Positions 1 through 12,300 of a DNA stretch of 64,000 nucleotides are shown here, piece by piece (positions within the stretch are counted from its first letter, which is position 1; every line of letters begins with the position of its first letter). The notes below the pieces were generated by a model. It ran no database searches and had not been told where the DNA came from. It worked only from the letters and a program-made list of their open reading frames with translations. The DNA comes from Saxidomus purpurata. Its lineage: Eukaryota; Mollusca; Bivalvia; Venerida; Veneridae. The DNA is taken from positions 34,255,463-34,319,462 of the forward strand of contig JAFMSR010000001.1 in the NCBI GenBank assembly GCA_022818135.1, given 5' to 3'. Made by a program: the position numbers and the translations under genes.

Positions 1-225
1 AACCAAATATTTAAATAGAACACAATCTTATTATTTCGGTATCATTTAGATCATTTTTATCTCCAAGCAAATTAAAACTACTGTAGAAATTTTAGACAAA
101 AGATATTAGTACTTATAATATGAAATAATTTTGGAATGGTTTATCATAATGCTTATTCTATTAACAACCGAGTGATTGTTTAAACATATTGTTGGTAAAC
201 CAACATTTTTCTTGACTGTGATTAG

Positions 226-369
226 TTGGTTGCTCCAATTGCTGGGACCGTCTTGCCATCAGATGATGCTAACGAAATTCTAATAAAAGGAAGTAACGAT
301 TTGCCTGAAGGATCTGAACTTTTCATAACAAATATAAAACTGACTGCTTCTATCAGACATCGGACACAG
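226..369 (+). CDS. Exon 1 in window: M23 (LECT2-like) peptidase domain, first visible part
   Basis: Phase 0 to 0, 48 residues, acceptor 'attag' and donor 'gtttgt'. It begins LVAPIAGTVLPSDD, the 'V-x-A-P-x-x-G-x-V' strand typical of M23/LECT2 folds, followed by the ISLIKG-like strand 'EILIKGSNDLP'. The first zinc ligands of M23 (H-x3-D) should lie in the preceding exon outside the window. No in-frame ATG starts here, so the gene begins further upstream. Confidence 0.75.
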
Positions 370-3300
370 GTTTGTAAATTTTGGTCATATTCATATTTAC
401 ATTACCGCCTTTCATTTAACTTATCGCATTTTCAAATAAATAACACCTTAATGTATAACAGTATTTGAGATTATGATAAGATACTTAATTCATCGATTAT
501 ACTTTATTTGTGACATGTACTTTAAATTTACAATATTGTGGCCTGAGGACACAATTTTAAACGGATACCATTGTGTCATTTGTTGTAAAACATGGCAATG
601 TAAAATATATTGCTCTAGAGTATAGCAATAACAAAATATATCGACATGTTTCAAAGCATACAGAGCTTATTATTCAGGTTATTATTGTATTATGATAAAA
701 TTGAATATGAACTTTTAAATTGCAATACTTTTGTTTCCAAGGTCACAGCTGGTGAAATCATCGGAAAGGTTACAAAATCCCCCTGTTATAGAAATAACCA
801 TATTCACGTAGCTATAAGAAGAAATGGTGGATACGTGGATCCAAGTCCTTACCTTGCGGACAGGGTGATTGAAGTGCCAAGATGGAATCAAATTTGCGAT
901 GACTATAAATTGATTTTTAAGGTAAATATAAAACCTGTTTATTTCGCTTAAGTCCAGACCGACACATTTATATACTTCAACAGTAACTAAGATTTGATTT
1001 ATTCATTGTTTAGGCTAAACATAGAATATTCCACTGATATGAAATTTACATGAACAAGTAGTTAATGCGGAATCAGATAAACATAGCCATTTCTCACCTA
1101 TTAGATACATACAGTACAGCACAGGCGAAACCCCACGCATATGCGTCCATGCGGCATGTAAATAAGAGTCTGAAAGCATGGAGATGCGGCGGGAAATCAA
1201 ACGCGCGACGCGACATTGCAAATTGTATGCGGCATTCAATTGCCGCATCTGAAAGACAAAATAGCAATCAAGCGCATTCAAGCGCGACAACGAGTCCCGT
1301 CGCGTGATGCCGCGTGTCGCGACGTTATGCGGCATGTCATTTTCTATACAGGTAAAAGCGATGAAATAAAAAATATGTACTATATTGTATTGTACACATG
1401 TATAAAACTGTGTTTTTTAATAATGATGTACAATGTATTCCATATTGTAACCAATAAAATTTCAGTCTTAAATGTTTTTAGTAATTACATGTGTATACCA
1501 GTAAGTTTTAGTATCCATAAAAACATGTATGTAGAAACGTGTTTTGAACTGTGAGAGGAAAAAGAAATACCTCAACTTTAAATGTTGATAATTGAAAAAG
1601 GATGCTTAAAAGAATCACGACAGAACTAGATATTTACTGCAAATTAACGCTGAAATACATGAGAATGGGATTTCCTTATCCACTACTTAATGGACATGGT
1701 AGATTTATTTTCACGCAAGTAAGCAGAAATAAGTGTAAATACAGAATGGGGATGAACAAATTATTAATCAGCTTTTTCTCGAATTCTACTTCAAAACTGC
1801 TATAAATGGATAGAAAATGATCTAACTAAGAAAAAGAATACCCACAACCCTATGTTTACTTTTTTAAATAGTTTTACAGTCATTTTTTCGTATGTGATGT
1901 GCTTGCTGCTTTTAATTTACGTAAAAATAGCCCGGCAGCGATGAGAGATCATTGCAGCAGTTAAGTATAAGGTTATCTATCACCGGCATTGGGTGGAAAT
2001 TTGTATCTTGTAGATTAAAACGTAGTACCGGTATACAGTAAATTCTGCTTATAACGAACTCTCCGGGATCTATCAAATATGTTCCTTATATCCTTGAGTT
2101 CCTAATATCCATATATCGACGTTCTTTATATATATCGGACTAAAATACATGTCGAACAAGTATTTTTATAGTCAAATCCCAACCATCAACTTACAGTTGC
2201 TTTTGATTTTTCTACCACCTTTTGAACAGTTATAAATATCTATAACTGTTATCCTTTTCTATATCCGTATGTAAAATAATTGCAAAGATTAATAAAGCAT
2301 GAAAAAGACGGTTTATGTTTTCATTGGCAATACTGAAACAAAATAATTTTGTATTTGATACAATTGAATGAAGCCGATTTTCGCTCAATAGCCAAAACTT
2401 GAATATTTAACATGTTTTTTTTTCTCTCCCAAAATGGGATTTCACCCGGTCTGCTTTTAAAGAAACGCTCATAATTGTTAACGAAAAATATTATCACTTG
2501 AACATCGTACTTAGCAATTGTGTTGGTATTCTCTTTTAACTAGTTTATCAAAAGGTTATACATGTGAAATGTAGAAGACTATATCCGAAGTTTCCTTATA
2601 AATGGAGTATATTGTAACCGCATCTTTTTACATTTATCAAAAAAAAAGAGGAAAAATCAAGCCCAAAGAACTGTTCGTTATAGCTGAAGTTACGTTATAT
2701 CCGGAGTCGCTATATACGGATTTTACTGTAATAAGGTAAACTGCCCGTCTGTTAGAACGACCAAAATACGGCTGGAACGGATGTACTTTCCTTCTTGAAT
2801 TGTAATTCAGTTCAAATCAAATTTAACTGTTTTGAAACCAAACCTTAGCACGAGGTGTTAATGTTACATGTGTGTATCACAATTTTTGATGTAACGTCAC
2901 TAAATTCTACTTTCAACAGTGCGATCTTTTAAAAAAAACATCTTTATTATTTTCATGAAACATCAAACACCTATACGTACAAAAGCCGGTTGTGATCCCG
3001 GTTCATAGCTCTTAGGTAGTTGGTAAAATGTTGGTGTCTAACTCCGAGTGTAGGAATCGATATGCATGTACGTACAGAAACCGGTTGTGCCCCCGGTTCG
3101 AGCTCTCACAATGTAGGTGGTTGATAAGTGGACGTACAGTATTTAGGCTGTTACTTGTATTTTTGTGAAGTTTAGTTCTTACATTTATCTACTGATTGTG
3201 TGGATGCAGTCAGCGCTGAGAGATTGTTGTTTTGATAAAGTAACAATTTATTTTCATGCTAGCAGCACTTGTTCTGCATGAATTTTCAATCAGTGCAGAT

Positions 3301-6300
3301 CATGACCAGTTCTGCACCTTAAGAGTCCAAGAACGAATAACTTATTTAGTTTACCTCGATCAGTTTCTACAATAAACGTATTAATAACAGAGTTTTAAAT
3401 ACTTGACACTAAAATAATCCTGTCTTAACTACTTGAAAGAAAATTGCCAATGATATCTGTTTTAGCCGATTATCTTACCCTTTGGTTCATTCAAATGAAA
3501 AACATGCTGACAGTACTGTAGACAATGGCAATCATCACCCTTTGTTAATATTAGCAATAAGTGTCTACTCAATTAAGACGTGACACTAATTATCCCCAAC
3601 TTCAATGCAAGCGTCGGAATCAATTTTGTTTAAACACATACATCAAAACGACGACAAATTATTGATAAGCAATAATATTATAATTCTTGCGACAAACAAC
3701 GATATCTGTAATAAAAAGTTTAGAATAAAAGAACAAAAAAAAGTCATGAAAATGTTACAACTTTTAATTATACAATAATTATTTTTTAAACATACTCGAA
3801 AGATAGTAAACTGCAGTAACTCGTTCAAAAATTCTATAAAATTATATCTTGTAAAACCTTTTATAGAATTACATGTACATTTTGTACATTGTGCAAAAGG
3901 CATTAATTTTTAAAGGAAAAATTAATCCTTTACGCCGAGTCACGCGGCATGGTACTTGTCGCATATCGCAAATGACACGCGGCATATAGATGCCGCATAT
4001 ACAATCATATGCCGCGTGATGCGACATGGTTTTATTGCTCCCGCGTTGTAAAACCTCCCGCGCTATAGCGCGGCAAAAACGGAATCCGCCTGTGCTGTAC
4101 TGTATGTTCGCGCATTTACCCATGTGAGATAAACTTATCTCACATCGCTTATCTCACATCGCTGCCGGACTATTTTTACGTTAATTGTAAGCATACATAA
4201 AAATCGAAAAATGACTGTAAAATTGTTATTTTTGAAATAAACATAGGGTTGTTGGTATTCATTTTCTTAGTTAAATCATTTTCTATCTATCTATAGCAGT
4301 TTTGAAGTAAAATTCGAGTAAAAGTTGATTTTCATTTTTTCATCCCAATCCTGTATTTGCACTTATTCCTTCTTACTTGTGTGAAAATGCGATTTAAACG
4401 GTGAGAAAATAAATCTACCATGTCCATTGAGTTGTGGATAAGGAATCCCACCCTCGGGTTGAGATACGTCAAAAAAACTCGGCAGAACCTCGTTTTAGGA
4501 CGTATCTCAACCCTCGGGTGGGATTTCCTTATTCACAACTTATGAACATGTTAGATTCACTTTATCTAAAATACAAAATATTAGAAAATCTGAATTTATC
4601 GGACGTGGTATATCCAAAAAACGGTTTTGAAATATGGTCAACTATTCGTCATCTGATGTCAAACAGCATTTAAACAACAGACACAAATGACAGTCGACAG
4701 TACTGTTGTTGACTTCATGCATTATATTAGGAGTGCGGGATAACATTAATCACTGGAAGACACTAGTTTCATATAAACAACAAGTTTTATGTAACGGTGG
4801 TGTTTTGCAGTTTAGTACTTGCATTCTGCTTCTCATTTGATGTATGCGTTTGTACTACATGTATATTAGATTATTATGCTTTTAGTAAAAAGCCAGTAAG
4901 CCTTAACTGCTTACATCTACAGTCTTTGTACTTATAAATATATTACATAGATGTAAACAGTCAATTATTTATCTTACCCCTACCAAACATTTGACGCAGA
5001 AAATATTCCAGGAAGTTTTAAAACGAGCATTGGAAATACTATTCATCAAATATAAACGGCAGCATTGTTTTAACAGTAAATCATTTATTTTATCCCTACC
5101 AAGCATGTTTTGTGTTGGTTCAATCACACAGCCACTCTGGAAAGTATCACTTATGGTGACCAACTTGTGGTGCCCAACTAAAGTTATGGTGTGAAATAAA
5201 ATCGAAACTATCTGTTATTCTTTAAGTAATTCTTTCAAGTACGGTTAGTTAAAACTGGAGATATTCAAAATACAATCATTACGCGTACCGCTCAAATATC
5301 ATGTTACTACAGGGTGGTTATTAAACACGTACTCCACATAACAGGAAGAGGAAACTTCTATTCGAATCTTGCAGAAACTAAGCATTAAAAAGAGAAGTGC
5401 TTGAAACAATTTAAAGTCTGCTCTTTGATATGACATGATGAGGAATCGAACTAACGATTTACTGCAACACTTCATAAACGCTCAATGAGGTTTTAAAAGC
5501 AGAACGAATTTTGCAAAAGATGTTTACGTTCTCCTTCAGTTGCTGATTTTGTCCTTTTTATTTCGCAATATATAGTTCGAAACGATTTCATCGGGCTATG
5601 CTGTTGGCTCGGAAGGACGAAGTAAACGTAATACAACACAACCAATCCCTGTAGATAACACATTAGCATCGAGTGAAATGGATGAATCTAAGCGACCTAA
5701 ACAAAAGAAAGCGGAGAAGAGTACGGTGATACATGTATTTACAATTTTATCATCAAGACGACGAAAATAGGTTTTTCAATTTAATGAGAAATAAAACTTT
5801 AAAAGTTAAAGGTCAAACAATATTTAGGACTTCCAATATCAAAGTTATGCATTGAACAGCACTGTTTTGACAATTACTATTAAATGTTTATCACTTCATT
5901 GAACGAATTGTCGTCAATACATATATGCATACTTTTAAGTTCCTATCTCTAATATTTTTAAGGTAAGGAAAATGGAATCTACAGCAGACTGTCTAACAGA
6001 ATACCGAAAACAACATCTGGAAACCCTGAAACTCTAAGTATGTATTTTACAAATAAGCATGACTCATTGCATTCCGTAGGGTATTTTTCGTGTATCCTGT
6101 GCAGCATTATGGTATAAGATTAATGTCACAAATCTAGTCGATATTTGAAAAATGCGTATGTTTATTTCATTATGTCTATGAAAACGTTTTACATATATTT
6201 GTTAATGATAAGAGACATTTCCTCAACATATTATTTGTTGCGGCATTGTTGTGTTTTACTCCGCTTTTAATTAGAAACACCGCAAAGTTAAAATGAAGAG

Positions 6301-9300
6301 TAACATATCATTAGCTTCAGTACAGTTTAATTTGTAAAGTAGAATCAGTTATGAAACTGTTGACTCTTAGTTTGGTCACGGACTGTGTTTGGAGAGTGTT
6401 TGCTTTGTTGTGACAATTTGCTTGATGTTCGAACTACATTTGTAAAACATAAAATATAATCATAAGCACTGTCCAAAATGTTCAATTACAAAGACAACTC
6501 TGCATATCAACGTTTGATTAAGAAATATAGAGCAATAGCCTAATTCGTTTACATACAAAATATATAAATATTTTAGATTGATGCCCCCCTTTGAAAAAGC
6601 GGGGTTATATTTATTTGCACATGTCGGTCGGCCTGTAGAGCAACGGTTTGAAACCGTTTCGGATCAACAACTTAAGAAATGTTTGGTCTACGATCCTAAA
6701 ACTTGGTGTGCAGGTTGGTCATCACCAGTAAATGACCTATATTGATTTTGAGGTCAGTAGGTTGAAGGTCAATTTCACAGTGACCCGGAATTGTTAAACG
6801 GTTTCTGGAAGATAATTTGAAAACGCGTGGGCCTACCATTTGATTTTCGTGAAGAGGTTGATCATGACCAGTTGAAACCAACGGTTGATTTTGAGGTCAG
6901 TAGGTCAAAGGTCAAGGTCACCGTGACTGGGAATAGTAAAACGGCTTCCGGACTATAACTCGGGAACTTATGGGCCTAGCATCTTGAAAATTAATGTGGA
7001 GGTTGATAATGATCAGCAAAAGCTGCCTATAAACTTTGATATCAGTATGTCAAAGGTCAAGATCACAGCGATCTGGAATTATATAATTGTTTCCAGACAA
7101 TAACTTGAGAACGCGTGAGCCTAGCATCTTGAAACTTGATTTGGAGGTAGGTCATGACCAGCAGATGACCCCTATTGAATTTGAGGTCAGTAGGCTAGAG
7201 GCTAATGCCACCGGGATTTTTTCAGCCATTTTTAAGGCCAACTTTCTTTTTTGTAAGGCCAATACTTGTCGTTGTTCTTTTAAAAGCCAACATTTTTTCC
7301 AGGCCACATTCATGTTTTTGTAAGGCCAAATATATAGTGGATATTTGTTTGTTTCAGTGAAATATCAACTTTATTTCACAAGTACTCACCAAACATTGAT
7401 ATTTTCACAAGTGGCGTAGGGCTGCACCAGTGAAAATATCATTTGTTTGGTGTTCACGAATGAAATAAAATTGATATTTTCACTGAAACAAACAAATTTT
7501 CTTTTTATTTTATGTTGTTGTTTTTTTGGCAAACTATTCATTTAAATTTTAAATTATAGCTTTTCTTATTCCCCATGGAGAACCCCAGAAACATTACTAC
7601 CATCATTACTGAAAACGCAACAAAAGCAGCTCAAAACATTTTTATTATTTCAGATAAAAGTATTTAAGAAGTCATATCTATCTGTATCCTACAACGAAAA
7701 TGAAACATCAATTCGTGATCAGCTGATCTTCCATTCAAAAATGCTCGGTCTAGGGCTGTCCTACGTGCAAAATATGTCACAATTTTATGCATTTGTGAAT
7801 AATGAGCGACTGTAGATGTAGTTTACCACTTTTTATAGGTGACTTATAGGTTTCAGACCATGATCATACAAATATCAAGAAAGAACTGTCAAAATTGGAT
7901 GGTTGTGAAATACAAAGAACATCAACTTTTTCTCAAATTTTATTCAAAATTGCTATAGGTGGATAGAAAATAATCTAACTAAGAAAAGGACTACCCATAG
8001 CCCTATGTTTATTTCAAAAGCAAAACTTTTACAGCCATCTTTGGATTTTATGTAATGTTCTATTACCGGTAAATGAGGGGAACTATGTATCTCATAGGTT
8101 AGAAATTGGATAAAGCTAAGTATTTTAGCGATTTTAATCACTCACTGTCAATCATGTGTATGATACTTTTGTATTGGGGACGAGCTGGAGATACTAGGTG
8201 TAAAATTATGGGACTTATGTTTAGAATGTGGTTAAAAAGTAGTTCGGCAAAAGCAGTTAAAAATAAAACTGATATTTTCACTGCTTTGAAATAGTGAAAT
8301 ACCAATTTTATTTCACCGATATATTTAAGTATTTCACTGAAGAGCATAAAATGAATATTCTTTTTTAATGCCAAATACAACTGTTACTTAAGGCCTGCAA
8401 ATCTCTTTTAAAAGCCATATATTGTAATTGTTTAAGGCCAAAAACGATTCCTTTTTCACAACGACTTTAACTTTAAAAATGGGTCTATGTATAGTTCGAT
8501 ATTTTCCACATTACTTATTGCATCAAAGGAGAAATACGTATTTTACAAACAGCTGTCAGTGATGCATCTTTAACATTTCCAGAACTCTTATATTTTGGTA
8601 TATCTTAACTTCAATTCCTCTTGAAAATCTTTCTTTTGGGTGTTTTTACTATCTTTTTACTACACTATCCACCATACGTTTAATTTTCAGCTTCGGTATT
8701 GGACATCTTAGTAGGAGATATACATGAATTTATACAACAGTTTTCCATCAGACGAATCAAAGCAGGGGCTATTTTGAAGTTTTTAGATGAATTCGGACTT
8801 GAAGATACGAAGGAAGAAATGGCCAAGTTACTTACAAATATTAAGGTAATGTCTTATTTCATCATAATTTCAGAGCTTTATGTATAAGTATATATTTACT
8901 TATGCTTAACAATGCTATTAGTTAAATGCACCGATATTGGTATTTGGAGAATCATTTTAACAAATGACATAAATTAGTTTTAGTAAAAACAACGTTCGAA
9001 ACAACGCTTACGAATAACCAGTGAGAGCAAATTTTCGTACAGAATAAGGATATTCCATTTGTTTTTAATCTAGGAGTCCATTAGCAATACCAACTGTAGA
9101 AATCCAGATCGTATGACAGAACAAGAATTACAAAATGAATTGTTCAACAGAGGCAAACAACCAAAAGGCACAACAAACCAAATGATAAAGGAACTGACGA
9201 CAGTTGACAAAAGTAATGATATATATTGCTATTTACTTTATAAACTTGTTCTTGTATTTTGTATTTCTTGAGTCTAAGTCTAAAATTATTTCAGGACATC

Positions 9301-12300
9301 TATCTTGTATCTTAATTTCTCTATATAAGACTGTAAGTAGGATCACTTTTTGAAGAAATGTTGCATGGAATTCTTCAGGCTGCCCATTGTTGTCATTGGC
9401 GCTTCCGGACAATGAATTATTATACTGCACATTGGATGAAAAGTGTCTTGGGTTAGAGTGTTGTATCACAGTAGAAATGTTCGATCTGCTGCAAAAAACA
9501 CTTAGATTCTTTATTCGCCTTGATCTAAATCCTATGACACTGACGCTTGGAGTGAAAACTTGGACATATTCAATTGATCAGGATTCTCTTTTAGGAGGTA
9601 ACTATGTTTAACTTAAAATCATAAGTGAGCGAGTGATAAGTAGAATTTCATAAATGTAGCATTTAGTATGTTATGTACAAAGTTATAAACTTTTTAAATC
9701 CATATAACAACAAGAAAGTCATTGTTTAAGCTCTAAGGTCTTTTAAACACAAACTAAAATTGAAATTATTTAACTGAGTATTTTAACTTACGTTGCCCGA
9801 ATATCAACATATTGGCAGTGAAACATTTAGAAAACGTTTTCAAAAATGTGTACGAACATATATTAAGCTACCTATGTAGCAAAACGTCACTTCACAATTC
9901 TTTCATGAGTTACGTGTACACAAAAAAAATGTATATAGTATATTCGAGAATGAAGACTTCAGCACAACGACACAAGGCACATTGCACCTTTTGTTGTCAG
10001 GTCTCCTTTCAAACATTTGCACTTTTAATATGTTACGATTTACATTTAGAGTTTGAAGATTCATTTGATACCGGAATTGAGTTTGACTTTTTGGATGGAT
10101 TAAGGATTATCGCCAAGTATGTATATATATTTTACATATTGTAGATATTGTATCATTAGTCAATTAAATTACGAATTATGCCGTTATAGTTAATTCATGT
10201 AAGTGCCGGAATACTCTAGTATCGACGAAAATGAATACTTTATCTTGTATTCCTCTTCTGAAAATGTTCCACAGTAATTCCCTGTGACACAAATCGTTCA
10301 TGTGTATTACGCATGCCTTCATATCATTATGAACTGTAAAAGGGTTCCTGCAAAAACCCTTTAGAGATGGAACGTCAACTTGACATGTACACATTTACAA
10401 GAAATTCGAATCTATATATGTTCTTTCTCGATTTCATAAAGCAGGAGTTACCGTTTACACTTTGACAGGTACTTTTGATCAGTATTAAATGCATGCATAT
10501 TTTAATGTCTTATGTGATATGACAGCCCTAATACTTAATCCATAACCACCAACGTTTTATCATTTACTTTCTGAACTAATTAGGTACTCCGGTAAAGGAA
10601 CAACAACCGAATTAAAGCTGTCTTTCAGTATTGGAATATGCCACTCTGCAAATATCGATGATTGTTTAATTGACATTCCTCTGCTCAATAACGCTGTTTT
10701 CCCTTTCCCGGGCATCAAGCAAGATGGAGCATTGCACTTTGAACCAAGTAAATATAGCAAGTTCGAAGTTCTGGCATTTTGAATACAGCAGTGCGTTTCT
10801 CTGACATCTGCAAACACAAATGATAATTTTACAATGCTTATTTTCCCTGAAAATATGAATTCACGAAAGAGTAAGACAAGTTAAAAATAACCGACGACAA
10901 ACAAGATTTCATTGAACAAAACAAGCTGAACTATGAGCTGCATTGAATTAGCATTGTTTGTCTATATCGCTGAATTTAATTTCTGTCCTTCTATCTTTTC
11001 ATAAGTACATGCTCGAAGCGACGGTCTTCAGTTTATGCTAAATAATGCAATCTATCCGAAAAGCTAGTCTATCCTCGTGAACAGCACACATACGAAGCAT
11101 AAAATGACCATAAGTCATGGATCCTAAGAGCCTGTAGAATACTTTTGTCATTGGGCTATACATATATAATAGTCTGAAAAATATCTAGTTCGATATGCAA
11201 CTTTTTCAGATTTAGACTAAATGTAAAATGTTCAGATCAAAACTGTTTATCCATATTTGCTAAGAAAAATGTTAGGAACATATGATCATTTTCCGAATTG
11301 AATTGCTTGCTTGTTCTATACTATTTGACACATAACTAGTTGTCATTTATTTAATAATCTATTTGAAGCATACAGTTTATATAAACTTTAGCGCAAGACA
11401 TATTTCCGTGTAAATGCTATATCAAAATTGAAACATGAACAACATTAATTGCTATTTGTAAAATGCTATGCATTAGTTGAAGAAAACGTTTAGGCTACAG
11501 AAAATGCCATAATTTGACCATTGTTGTCAAGTATATATTCTGCTTTCTGTATCTAAACCTGCATTTCTTATCTTTTCACAGTAAATGTGACAAAATATTT
11601 AGAGGAACTCAAAGCGAATGTTGCTGAATCACCTTCTGATATAACAGAAGCCATTTTAGATAGAACAGTAGAAGAGGTTCTAAACACGATTGGCATTGAT
11701 AAGGTATAACATTTTACAGATGTTTCAATTGACGACTTATTAAGAACTTTGTACACACATGTACTCATAACAATTTGTATTTATATAAGTATTGTTTTCT
11801 AATCTAAATTTAATCATAATTCTGCGATGAGGGCTTTATTGAAATTCATGAAACTTTTGCTACAGAGTTTGCTTTTAAACCGAGGTGCATGCCCTAGACC
11901 ACGAAACTTCGAAACGTCTGAGTTGAAAAGTCATTTAAAACAGAGAGACATTTCATCAACAGGATCGAGAGAGGAATTAAATGACCGATATGTTCTTAGC
12001 GACCTGAGTAAGTTTTAACAATTTTACTTTCGTGCTCAAATAAAAAAGGGGGACCAAAACACATAGCACATAATATGTCTATTTCTTAAGAAATTAATCT
12101 CGAATTGTTTCTATATATTCTTATACCGGGAAATTTCTGTTGCTTTGCTTAAAACTAAGTTCATGAAAAGAGTACCTGCAGTTGACAAGAAACAATAAAA
12201 TCATAATTATTCTAAAATTATGAATATCAATATTTATGTTTCTTAATCAAAATTGCATTGTAGGCTGTCGTATGAAAAATGTTACACTGACCCTCCCGAA

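Larger units (their letters stand above)
922..5575 (+). other. Intron of 4.65 kb filled with mobile-element remnants
   Basis: It holds two GC-rich 'tgcggcat' element copies in opposite orientation (about 1107-1345 and 3925-4130), two copies of a foldback element (about 1640-1990 and 4150-4545), a pogo/Tigger-like MITE (2036-2728) and a tandem SINE-like duplication (about 2985-3135). I see nothing recognisable in about 3140-3900 or 4550-5575. The open frames here are short and do not look like protein. Confidence 0.6.
6038..8690 (+). other. Intron of 2.65 kb with repeat debris
   Basis: It contains the AGGTCA-rich repeat (about 6590-7325), a perfect-looking foldback (7346-7496) and a diverged P-element copy (about 7935-8100). 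8255-8345 has a second, weaker palindrome built of 'tgatattttcactg' type words. I see nothing recognisable in 6040-6580 or 8400-8690. Confidence 0.5.

Noticed and set aside
646..951. Open frame starting at an ATG at 646
   Set aside because: Only 742-921 is coding. The ATG part reads through intron sequence before a clear acceptor, and the end reads past the donor.
1015..1554. Overlapping open frames on both strands
   Set aside because: They fall in the GC-rich repeat copy, have no family match, and owe their length to the local base composition.
4969..5194. Overlapping plus and minus frames of about 65 residues
   Set aside because: They mirror each other, have no splice context that fits the chain, and show no recognisable motif.
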